Of a stretch of DNA of 25,434 nucleotides, positions 7,413-14,269 are shown piece by piece. Both the position numbers and the translations under genes were made by a program. The stretch covers positions 1-25,434 of the forward strand of contig JAZQWZ010000057.1 in NCBI GenBank assembly GCA_045632625.1. Direction: 5' to 3'. The notes beneath the pieces were generated by a model that was given only the letters and a program-made list of their open reading frames with translations, did no database searches and was not told where the DNA came from. The DNA comes from Scatosoma sp045632625. GTDB lineage: Bacteria; Bacillota; Clostridia; Christensenellales; Borkfalkiaceae. How positions within the stretch are numbered: position 1 is the first letter of the stretch; each line of letters starts with the position of its first letter.

Positions 7413-8321
7413 TTATTTACCCATTTTACCGATTACGGAAGCAAGGTCTTTTTGCATTGCCACCGTCGCTGCGCGCGCCGCTCCGTAATACGTGCCGCCA
7501 AGCTTTTTATACGCACACAAAATCCCGCGCGAATTATTTACTACGCCGCCCAAGCCGTTTGTATCAAAACAGCTTTTCAGCATTTCCGCATTGCCGCCCT
7601 GCGCACCGTAGCCGGGGATTAAAAAGAAGGTATGGGGAAGCACTGCACGCAAGCGCGCCGCTTCCGTGGGATGCGTTGCGCCTACTACCGCGCCTACCGC
7701 CGAATAGCCGTATGTGCCTACCGTGCTTTCGCCCCATTTTTCCACCAAACCGCCCACGTATTCGTACATAGGCATACCGTTTTCCAAAACTACGTTTTGG
7801 ATTTCCGCGCCCGACGGGTTGGACGTTTTGACAAGCACAAAAATACCCTTATCGTGGTTTTTGCACTCGTCCACGAACGGTGCAATGCCGTCCGTGCCCA
7901 AATAACCGTTGACCGTTACGTAATCGGCAGGGAAGGCTTTCAGCGACAAAGTATTTACCTGCGTTTCGCCCAAGAACGTTTTTGCATAACAAGCCGCCGT
8001 AGAGCCGATGTCGTTGCGTTTTGCGTCCGCAATTACCACCAAATCCTTTTCCGCCGCGTATTTGAGCGTTTCTTCATACGCTTTCATACCTGCCGTGCCG
8101 TACATTTCGTAGTACGCGATTTGCACCTTTACAGACGGAATGATATCGCAAAGCGTATCAATCAATTTTTTATTGAAATCAAACACGCGTTCCGCAACGC
8201 CGTCAAAGGTGGTTACGCCCGCTTTCATCTCGTCGGGCAAGTAATCGAAAAGCGTGTCAAGCCCTACACAGGTAGGGTTTTGCATATCTATAATTTTTTC
8301 TATCAATTTATCGGTAATCAT
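7413..8321 (-). CDS. pyrF: Orotidine 5'-phosphate decarboxylase, type 2
   Basis: A 302-aa enzyme decarboxylating OMP to UMP, the last step of the pathway. It carries the catalytic D-x-K-x2-D pattern as DAKRNDIG (99-106), and its ~300-aa length identifies the longer type 2 family rather than the ~235-aa B. subtilis type. CVGLDT (about 18-23) and the phosphate-binding end PGYGAQGG are present. The ATG at 8321 is chosen because AAAAAGGAAAA is directly upstream; the longer frame from 8360 would overlap the end of pyrC. It lies 13 bp after pyrC. Confidence 0.95.
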   Translation of the reverse strand: MITDKLIEKIIDMQNPTCVGLDTLFDYLPDEMKAGVTTFDGVAERVFDFNKKLIDTLCDIIPSVKVQIAYYEMYGTAGMKAYEETLKYAAEKDLVVIADAKRNDIGSTAACYAKTFLGETQVNTLSLKAFPADYVTVNGYLGTDGIAPFVDECKNHDKGIFVLVKTSNPSGAEIQNVVLENGMPMYEYVGGLVEKWGESTVGTYGYSAVGAVVGATHPTEAARLRAVLPHTFFLIPGYGAQGGNAEMLKSCFDTNGLGGVVNNSRGILCAYKKLGGTYYGAARAATVAMQKDLASVIGKMGK

Positions 8322-8334
8322 ATTTTTTTCCTTT

Positions 8335-9600
8335 TTACGCTTGATATTTAATTTCACCATCTACAATCGTGTAGCAAACTGCGCCTTGCAGTTTATAACC
8401 GCCAAACGGCGAATTTTTGCCCTTGCTGACAAATTGTTCAGGGCATACCGTCCATTCTTTGTCAATATCCACAATCGTCAAATCGGCAACGCCGCCTTCC
8501 TTGATACAGCCGCCGTCCAAGCCCAAAATGCGAGCAGGCGCCGCGGACATTTTTTCCGCAATTTGCGTCAAGCTCAAAACGCCCGTCTTGTAAAGGTACG
8601 TGATCGCAAAGCCCAGCGACGTTTCAATGCCGCTAATCCCAAACGCCGCACTGTTATATTCGACGTTTTTGTCGTTGATATGGTGGGGTGCGTGATCGGT
8701 AACGATACAATCGAGCGTGCCGTCTTGCAAACCTTGCAAAATGGCTTGCTTGTCCGCTTCTTCACGAATGGGGGGATTTACTTTGGTGTTGGTATCGAAC
8801 GATTTGATAATTTCATCCGTCACCGCGTAGTAATGCGGGCAGGTTTCCGCCGTTACTTTCACGCCTGCCTTTTTCGCATCGCGGATTAAGCGCACACCGC
8901 TGTGCGTGGATACGTGACAAATATGCACGGGCACGTCCAAACTTTCCGCAAGCGCCAAATCCCTTGCGATACAAATATCTTCTGCCGCTCTGGGAATACC
9001 CTTTAAGCCTGCAATCGTGGACGAAAGCCCTTCGTTGACTACGCCGCCGTCGACAAGCTCTTTATCTTCGCAGTGGCAAAGGCATTTGATATCAAAGCCG
9101 CTTGCGTATTCCATAGCAAGGCGCATAAGACGGGAGCTTTTTACCGCTACGCCGTCGTCGGAGATAGCCACTGCCCCAGCGCGTTTCATTTCCCCGATAT
9201 CGGCAAGCTGTTCGCCTTTCGAGCCCTTGGTGATTGCGCCGATGGGATGCACTTTGCACGCGCCCACTTCGTTTGCACGGTGCTTGATATAGCTTACCAC
9301 CACTTTATTGTCCGTAATCGGGTTGGTGTTGGGCATACAGCAAATTTGCGTAAACCCGCCTTTCACCGCCGCTTTCGTACCGCTTTCAATATCTTCCTTG
9401 TATTCATAACCGGGATCGCGCAAATGCACGTGCATATCGATAAGACCGGGGAATATTACTTTTCCCGCCGCATCCAGCACTTGTTCATCGTTGCTTGCGC
9501 AAATACCTTCGGCAATCTTTGCAATTTTACCGTTCACAATTTGGATATCTGCTTTTATCACTCTGTCCTGCAACACTACGTTACCGTTTTTGATAATCAT
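8335..9600 (-). CDS. pyrC: Dihydroorotase (class I)
   Basis: A 421-aa zinc amidohydrolase cyclising carbamoyl aspartate to dihydroorotate. The zinc-site motif DMHVHLRDPG has His57 and His59. Other ligands fit AISDDG (about 145-150), the histidines in HCED (about 176-179) and HICHVST (about 226-232), and the catalytic Asp in TDHAPH (301-306). All active-site residues appear intact, so this is a working enzyme rather than the inactive PyrX type. TAAGGAG, overlapping the pyrB stop codon, lies about 6 nt before the ATG. Confidence 0.97.
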   Translation of the reverse strand: MIIKNGNVVLQDRVIKADIQIVNGKIAKIAEGICASNDEQVLDAAGKVIFPGLIDMHVHLRDPGYEYKEDIESGTKAAVKGGFTQICCMPNTNPITDNKVVVSYIKHRANEVGACKVHPIGAITKGSKGEQLADIGEMKRAGAVAISDDGVAVKSSRLMRLAMEYASGFDIKCLCHCEDKELVDGGVVNEGLSSTIAGLKGIPRAAEDICIARDLALAESLDVPVHICHVSTHSGVRLIRDAKKAGVKVTAETCPHYYAVTDEIIKSFDTNTKVNPPIREEADKQAILQGLQDGTLDCIVTDHAPHHINDKNVEYNSAAFGISGIETSLGFAITYLYKTGVLSLTQIAEKMSAAPARILGLDGGCIKEGGVADLTIVDIDKEWTVCPEQFVSKGKNSPFGGYKLQGAVCYTIVDGEIKYQA

Positions 9601-9610
9601 ATTTTTCTCC

Positions 9611-10540
9611 TTACTTGCAATACTCTCTGTAATCGTTAAGTAGTTTCAAAACCGCCATACGCACGGCGATGCCCGAAAATACCTGCTCTTCAATACGGCT
9701 CTTTTCGTGGTCAATCACTTTGCCCGTCAATTCCACGCCGCGATTTACGGGGCCGGGGTGCATAATGATGGCGTTGGGGTTCGCATATTTGAGCGCCTTG
9801 CCTTCGATGCCGTAAAACGCCGCGTATTCGTTAAGCGAAGGGAAATTGCCTGCCTGTTGGCGTTCCAGCTGAATTCTAAGCCCCATCACTACGTCTGCGC
9901 CGTCCAGTGCTTCTTCCTTGCTTTTGCAAAGCTTTGCACCCAGCTTGTCTATGCCCTTGGGGATAAGCGTTTGCGGTGCGAACATACGCACTTCCGCGCC
10001 CATCGTTTTCAAGCCGAACAAGTTAGATTTTGCCACACGCGAGTGCTTGATGTCCCCCACAATCGCCACCTTCAAGCCTTTGAGTGTTCCGAAAGTTTCT
10101 CGCATCGTCAACATATCCAAACGCGCTTGCGTGGGATGTTCGTTCATGCCGTCGCCTGCGTTGAGCACACCTGCCTTGGTAACCCTCGCCAAAAGATACG
10201 GCGCACCGCCCATGGGATGGCGCATAATTAGGAAATCGTTGAGCTGCGCATCCAAGGTTTTGCCGGTATCGACAAGCGTTTCGCCCTTTGCTACCGACGA
10301 TGAGCTTGCGGCGATATTAATTACCGTTGCGCCCAAATACTTAGCGGCAAGTTCAAAACTTGTCCGCGTTCTTGTGGAATTTTCATAAAATAAAATGGTA
10401 GCCGTTTTGCCTTTCAAGTAGGGTAAATTTTTATCCCCGCTTTTTAAGTGCTGTTTCATTACCGCCGCCGTGTCGAGAATTTCGGTAAGCTCTTCTTCCG
10501 TCGTATCGATCAGCCCGATTAAATCTTTCCTTTTGAGCAT
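9611..10540 (-). CDS. pyrB: Aspartate carbamoyltransferase catalytic subunit
   Basis: A 309-aa enzyme joining carbamoyl phosphate and aspartate, the committed step. The carbamoyl-phosphate motif STRTRTSFE (55-63) and the HPTQ motif (135-138) are intact; HPGPVNRGVE lies near the C-terminus. No regulatory pyrI gene is adjacent. The ATG at 10540 is preferred over one 12 codons upstream because AAAGGAG sits 6 nt before it, and the longer start would begin within the leader terminator's downstream flank. It is the first gene of the operon. Confidence 0.97.
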   Translation of the reverse strand: MLKRKDLIGLIDTTEEELTEILDTAAVMKQHLKSGDKNLPYLKGKTATILFYENSTRTRTSFELAAKYLGATVINIAASSSSVAKGETLVDTGKTLDAQLNDFLIMRHPMGGAPYLLARVTKAGVLNAGDGMNEHPTQARLDMLTMRETFGTLKGLKVAIVGDIKHSRVAKSNLFGLKTMGAEVRMFAPQTLIPKGIDKLGAKLCKSKEEALDGADVVMGLRIQLERQQAGNFPSLNEYAAFYGIEGKALKYANPNAIIMHPGPVNRGVELTGKVIDHEKSRIEEQVFSGIAVRMAVLKLLNDYREYCK

Positions 10541-10631
10541 GCAAATCTCCTTTCGTGAAAAAACGCCTTGGCGCAAAACGCCAAGACGCAGTTTGTTGTA
10601 GTGCTCCGATATCGGCGTTTTCGCTTTATCG
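10541..10631 (-). promoter_or_regulatory. pyr operon leader with possible antiterminator
   Basis: The ~90-nt untranslated leader between promoter and pyrB contains AAAACGCC (10621-10614), which can pair with GGCGTTTT (10582-10575). The latter includes the 5' arm and loop of the downstream terminator, so the two structures exclude each other. A palindrome CCGATATCGG (10606-10615) overlaps the antiterminator arm. There is no ATG-started leader peptide, and I cannot find the conserved PyrR-binding loop. Confidence 0.55.
10558..10588 (-). terminator. Leader terminator (attenuator) of the pyr operon
   Basis: On the minus strand CTTGGCG (10585-10579) pairs with CGCCAAG (10573-10567) around a TTTTG loop. 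Two more pairs lie below a mismatch, and six Ts follow. It lies between the promoter and pyrB, ending about 18 nt before the start codon, so it should interrupt transcription unless prevented. Confidence 0.8.
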
Positions 10632-10637
10632 AACTAT

Positions 10638-10666
10638 ATTATAACACTTTTTTTTATAATTGTAAA
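10638..10666 (-). promoter_or_regulatory. pyr operon promoter
   Basis: On the minus strand TTTACA (10661-10666), a 17-bp spacer and a perfect TATAAT (10638-10643). The predicted start near 10631 gives the ~90-nt leader. Confidence 0.75.
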
Positions 10667-10723
10667 GGATAAAACCATAGGTTTTAACAATCCAAAAAAA
10701 AATATTTTACCATATTTGCACTA

Positions 10724-11152
10724 TTACGATAACGAAATGCCCATTTCGTCAAGCTTTTTTAAAATTTTTTCCTGCGCTGTTTGCGGAGTATCCACACCGA
10801 GTACGCACTGCTCAAACGGACAAATTCCGTCCCCTTTACGGTTGATAATCGACGGCACTTTTTCGCCGTATTCCGCATAAATGCCGTTATCTAAAAGCAC
10901 TTGCAAAGCGGGCACGCTAATCACCTGCGCGTACACCGATTTTACTTTTAGTAAAACGTATAAAAAAGCCGTAGCTTTGCCCACCACCTTATCCGCGGCG
11001 GCATAGCCAAAAAAATCGTTGCCCGATTGCAGCCATTTGACCAGCGGTTTGACGCCGCGCTCTATGGAAATGCAGCTATCTTGTTTTTTACAAAGCACGC
11101 AGGTACAATCGCCTTTCATTAAACGCGTTTTGGCACTTTGTAAATCTTTCAT
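10724..11152 (-). CDS. DUF1893 domain protein
   Basis: A 142-aa protein matching DUF1893: CTCVLCK (about 16-22), SIERGVKPL (about 29-37), FFGYAAADKVVGKATAFLYVL, then INRKGDGICPFEQ. DUF1893 proteins such as TM1506 have a cytidine-deaminase-like fold, but the function is not established. The start codon overlaps the stop of the aldo/keto reductase gene (ATGA), giving translational coupling; GGAG lies about 11 nt upstream. There is no strong terminator between this gene and the pyr promoter, only a weak AAAACC/GGTTTT hairpin at 10671-10685. Confidence 0.88.
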   Translation of the reverse strand: MKDLQSAKTRLMKGDCTCVLCKKQDSCISIERGVKPLVKWLQSGNDFFGYAAADKVVGKATAFLYVLLKVKSVYAQVISVPALQVLLDNGIYAEYGEKVPSIINRKGDGICPFEQCVLGVDTPQTAQEKILKKLDEMGISLS

Positions 11153-12276
11153 TTTTGTAACCGCTCCGCAAACGACGACATCATGTTACTAATTTTAATA
11201 TTTTGCGGACAAACCTTTTCGCAGGCACGGCAAGCCACGCAAGCGGACGGTTTCTTATTGTCGGCAAGCTTTTCTATGCTTTTTGCTGCAACCGCACCGC
11301 CCGAATAGGTATCCTCGTTGTACAAACGAATGAGCGAAGGGATATTCAGCTCCATAGGACAATAGGAAGTGCAATATCTGCAACCCGTACAAGGCACCGT
11401 TTGTTCTTTCAGTTGCGTCGCCATATCCAAAAGTGCTTGTTTTTCCCTATCGTTTAACGGCTCGTCCGTTTGAAAAGTGGCGATATTGTCTTGTAATTGT
11501 TGCATATTCGACATACCCGACAAGGTAACCGTTACGCCGTCTACCGACTGCACGAAACGAAACGCCCATTCCACTACGCCGGCATTTGCGCGCATAGCTT
11601 TTAATTTTTCTTCGTTTTCCTTAGAAACCTGCGCTAACACACCGCCGCGTACGGGTTCCATTACCCAAATCGGCAAATGGTAGCTTTGTAAAAGCTCCGC
11701 TTGCGCTTTTGCGTTTTGCAAATCCCAGTCCAGCCAGTTAAGCTGAATTTGCCCAAATTCTAAATCGTTTGCATACGCTTGCAAAAAGCGTTGTAAATTG
11801 TTAAGCGACGCGTGCGTGGAAAAGCCCAAATGCCCGATGCGCCCTTTGCGTTTTTGTTCCAAAAAGTACGCTACTACACCGTATTCTTTATTTAAGTACG
11901 CTTCGATATTGCTATCCGTCAAGCAGTGCAAAAGATAGAAATCAAAATACTCCACTTGGCATTTTTGCAGTTGTTTTTCAAAAATTTCTTCCGCCTTCGT
12001 AAAATTTTGCAAATCGTAACCGGGGAATTTATCCGCCAAATAAAAACTGCTTCTCTCGTGTGCTTTTAACGCTTCCCCCAACACGATTTCCGATTGTCCG
12101 CCGTGGTAACCGAACGCCGTATCGAAATAGTTGACGCCTTGGTCAAGCGCATATGCCACCATCTCTTTCACCGCGTCCTTATCAATGGCGTTATAATCTC
12201 CGCCAAGCGTAGGAAAACGCATACAGCCCATACCAAGCGCCGAAAGCTTTTTATCTTGAAACTGTCTATAAATCAT
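11149..12276 (-). CDS. Aldo/keto reductase with C-terminal ferredoxin domain
   Basis: A 375-aa protein. Residues 1 to about 285 form an aldo/keto reductase barrel with the catalytic tetrad Asp52, Tyr57 (FDTAFGYH), Lys83 (ADK) and His117 (LLHC). Residues about 295-356 carry two [4Fe-4S] motifs, CTGCRYCTSYCP (296-307) and CVACRACEKVCP (346-357). Such proteins are widespread in anaerobes and probably move electrons between NAD(P)H and ferredoxin-like centres; the substrate is unknown. AAAGGGAAAAG precedes the ATG. It starts 20 bp after the metallophosphoesterase and overlaps DUF1893 by 4 bp. Confidence 0.94.
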   Translation of the reverse strand: MIYRQFQDKKLSALGMGCMRFPTLGGDYNAIDKDAVKEMVAYALDQGVNYFDTAFGYHGGQSEIVLGEALKAHERSSFYLADKFPGYDLQNFTKAEEIFEKQLQKCQVEYFDFYLLHCLTDSNIEAYLNKEYGVVAYFLEQKRKGRIGHLGFSTHASLNNLQRFLQAYANDLEFGQIQLNWLDWDLQNAKAQAELLQSYHLPIWVMEPVRGGVLAQVSKENEEKLKAMRANAGVVEWAFRFVQSVDGVTVTLSGMSNMQQLQDNIATFQTDEPLNDREKQALLDMATQLKEQTVPCTGCRYCTSYCPMELNIPSLIRLYNEDTYSGGAVAAKSIEKLADNKKPSACVACRACEKVCPQNIKISNMMSSFAERLQK

Positions 12277-12296
12277 ATCTTTTCCCTTTTGTGTTT

Positions 12297-12992
12297 TTAG
12301 TAAATTTTCACCAAGCTAAAGCCCACTTTATCGCACGCGGTCAAGTGGTATTCCACACCGTTTTTCTCCGTCCTGAGCGGAAAATACGCCGCACCGTGAA
12401 TGTGCCCGAACACCGCTTTTCCCACGCCGTTTTGTTCAAAAAGCTGCGTAAAAAGCGTTTCGGGCGTTTTTACGCTAAACGGGGGATAATGCACGAGCGC
12501 AATTTTTTTATCGCCTTCTTGATACAGTTTATCCGCTTGTGCAAACGCCAAACGGAAACGCTCCGCCTCGCGCAGGTACAGCTTTTGGTCCTGCTCGGTA
12601 AAATCAGGCGAACCGGGACAAGTCCAACCGCGAGAACCGATAAAGACAAACTCCCCGATTTTTGCCGCATCCGTTTGCAAAAAGACAAAATTTTCATCGG
12701 GTGCGCTGTCGCGCAGGCGCGTAATACCGTTCCACCAGTAATCGTGATTACCGCGAATGCACACTTTTTTACCGGGCAAAGGCGCAAGCTGTTTTAAATC
12801 TTCAAGCGCGTCTTCTAATTTCATTGCCCAACTGATATCGCCGCAAATAAGTACGATATCCTCGTCCTTTACTTTGGAAAGCCAGTCTAATTTAATTTTC
12901 TCAAAATGCCCTTCCCAGCCGCCGCCGAATACGTCCATAGGCTTATCCGCGGTGGTAGAAAGATGCAAATCGCTGATTGCATAAATATTCAT
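12297..12992 (-). CDS. Metallophosphoesterase
   Basis: A 231-aa calcineurin-like phosphoesterase with the dimetal motifs in order: DLH (Asp8, His10), GDISW (51-55), GNHDYWW (81-87), VHYPPF, and FGHIHG. It is related to predicted phosphohydrolases such as YkuE-like and serine/threonine phosphatase-like proteins, but the substrate is unknown. The start MNIYAISDLHLS is chosen because family members begin just before the first metal motif. The longer frame from 13040 runs through a promoter and terminator. There is no ribosome binding site: a TATAAT lies only 6 bp before the ATG, so the message may be leaderless. It is first in a three-gene unit. Confidence 0.93.
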   Translation of the reverse strand: MNIYAISDLHLSTTADKPMDVFGGGWEGHFEKIKLDWLSKVKDEDIVLICGDISWAMKLEDALEDLKQLAPLPGKKVCIRGNHDYWWNGITRLRDSAPDENFVFLQTDAAKIGEFVFIGSRGWTCPGSPDFTEQDQKLYLREAERFRLAFAQADKLYQEGDKKIALVHYPPFSVKTPETLFTQLFEQNGVGKAVFGHIHGAAYFPLRTEKNGVEYHLTACDKVGFSLVKIY

Positions 12993-12998
12993 ACGCTT

Positions 12999-13027
12999 AT
13001 TATAGCATTTTATTTGAAAAAAAGCAA
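12999..13027 (-). promoter_or_regulatory. Promoter of the metallophosphoesterase unit
   Basis: On the minus strand TTGCTT (13022-13027), a 17-bp spacer and TATAAT (12999-13004). Transcription would start at about 12992-12993, at the start codon. The -35 overlaps the T-tract side of the upstream gene's terminator. Confidence 0.65.
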
Positions 13028-13050
13028 GCGCCCTTAGCAAAAAAGGACGC
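13017..13050 (-). terminator. Terminator of the 218-aa protein gene
   Basis: GCGTCCTT (13050-13043 on the minus strand) pairs with AAGGGCGC (13035-13028), including a G-T pair. It is followed by TTGC and a run of Ts. Confidence 0.75.
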
Positions 13051-13077
13051 CTGTCGTATGTATTTTACACAACTTTT

Positions 13078-13734
13078 TTATCTTTTTACGTTGCAATTAC
13101 AGCCTTGCGGATATAACGGCAGTTCAAAGAACCCTGCGCACACTTCTTGCGAATAGTCCTGTGCGGGCGGAATCGCGCAATAGCCGTAGGTCGGGATTAA
13201 CAATTCCACGGGCATAGAAACCTTCAAAATAACCGTTACGCAAATGGAAACGGTGAAGCCCTGCGTGTCGGGGTTGTAAGTGCCTTCGGGCGCAACCGCG
13301 CTGACCACAGCTTGCACGCTAAACGGGATAATGGACGGGGCAGGTACGAACATAAGCACGTCTTGATTGAGCGTAACCGTAGCCGTTGCACTGCCTTCCA
13401 CGCCGTTCGCGTCGGTGAATAACACTTCCAAAGGCACGGAAACGGTAGCTTGCACTCTTGCGCATTGTCTATCCGCTTGCCGATCCACCGAAAGGTTGGT
13501 AACCGTTGCTTGCGAGGTGGTCGAACGTGCACTGACGAACGTTAAGGGATATGTAACCGTTGCGGGCGTAAGGTCAGTGAGCGTCAACGCGTAGTTTTCA
13601 ATTTGCGTTTGCTTAATCGCCGCATCGAAAATTTTCTCCGCTTGAATACAAACCTTTTCCGTCAAACCATTGATCGGATTGCCTGAAATTACTCCGGGAC
13701 ATTTATCCGATTGAAAATTAGAATAAAAGGACAT
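13078..13734 (-). CDS. Hypothetical conserved-looking clostridial protein
   Basis: A 218-aa protein with no signal peptide or membrane segment. It starts MSFYSNFQSDKCPGVISGNP, has a valine/threonine-rich beta-strand-like middle (about 55-175), and ends with cysteine-bearing motifs (YGYCAIPPAQ, EVCAGFFELPLYP, GCNCN). I recall similar unnamed proteins in Clostridia but no assigned function or domain. The setting among spoVB, LysM and spoIIE genes makes a spore-envelope role possible, but this is inference. AGGAGG 7 nt upstream makes the start clear. It is monocistronic with a long GC-rich leader and a terminator after the stop. Confidence 0.85.
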   Translation of the reverse strand: MSFYSNFQSDKCPGVISGNPINGLTEKVCIQAEKIFDAAIKQTQIENYALTLTDLTPATVTYPLTFVSARSTTSQATVTNLSVDRQADRQCARVQATVSVPLEVLFTDANGVEGSATATVTLNQDVLMFVPAPSIIPFSVQAVVSAVAPEGTYNPDTQGFTVSICVTVILKVSMPVELLIPTYGYCAIPPAQDYSQEVCAGFFELPLYPQGCNCNVKR

Positions 13735-13841
13735 AGTCTACCTCCTGATACGAACCGTACCGAAGATGGCGGCGCGTGTGCTTCGCGCGCGGTCGTTTGC
13801 CGCGTTTTCTCGGTCGTTCGCGTAATCAATTACTTATTATA
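13735..13841 (-). promoter_or_regulatory. Promoter and GC-rich leader of the 218-aa protein gene
   Basis: A -10 TATAAT lies at 13836-13841 on the minus strand; the overlapping CATACGATA also fits the sigma-K -10 pattern CATAnnnTA. No good -35 is seen for either. A perfect 5+2+5 palindrome GTAATCAATTAC (13822-13833) covers the expected start site. The ~95-nt leader has two copies of CGACCG and several GC-rich inverted repeats. Confidence 0.4.
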
Positions 13842-13881
13842 TCGTATGCCCGCTATACCTTTGTTTGCCACTTATATTTAC

Positions 13882-14163
13882 TCAAAGCCGAATTTTCATA
13901 CCGAGATATAAACTATGCGTGCCGTTTTTTTGAAAATAGTTTTCTTCACTGCCGCAAAGCAAGCGTTTGTTTTCCCCCGCCTTGACCGTATACGCGTTAC
14001 TTCTTTCCGCAGGAATGTATAAAATTTGTCCTGTATAAACAGGCTCTTTCAAATGGTTTACTTGCGAGATTTTAAACGGCGAAACGCCGAATGCATCGGC
14101 GATATCGTACACGCTTTGCCCTGCTTTCACTTGATAAAATTTTCTAATTTCCGTTTTTAGCAT
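13882..14163 (-). CDS. Small LysM domain protein
   Basis: A 93-aa protein with one clear LysM domain (about 8-51: FYQVKAGQSVYDIADAFGV, then a GQILYIP end), which binds peptidoglycan-type glycans. The C-terminal third (YTVKAGE at 58-64 to LGMKIRL) begins and ends like a second LysM but is too short in the middle, so it is a degenerate repeat. No signal peptide follows the chosen ATG. The frame upstream encodes a hydrophobic stretch with no usual start codon, so the true start is uncertain. There is no ribosome binding site, and the start codon lies within a perfect palindrome (14160-14177). A forespore or spore-coat role is possible from context. Confidence 0.65.
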   Translation of the reverse strand: MLKTEIRKFYQVKAGQSVYDIADAFGVSPFKISQVNHLKEPVYTGQILYIPAERSNAYTVKAGENKRLLCGSEENYFQKNGTHSLYLGMKIRL

Positions 14164-14233
14164 AAAACATTTTATGCAAAAGCACAGGAAAAATATGACG
14201 AAAAAAACGCATTTGCACGCTTGTTTTTCGTTG

Positions 14234-14263
14234 GCATAATTATACAGGGAAAGCTCGTACAAT
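14234..14263 (+). promoter_or_regulatory. Candidate sigma-E promoter of spoVB
   Basis: GCATAAT (14234-14240), a 15-bp spacer and CGTACAAT (14256-14263) resemble the sigma-E pattern kmATATT-N13-15-CATACAAT (6/7 and 7/8). The start site would fall at or next to the ATG at 14270. A minus-strand TATAAT for the LysM gene (14239-14244) overlaps it. Confidence 0.45.
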
Positions 14264-14269
14264 AGAAGT

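Noticed and set aside
10541..10640. A PyrR-binding anti-antiterminator in the pyr leader
   Set aside because: The conserved binding-loop sequence is not present; only the terminator and an alternative pairing can be seen.
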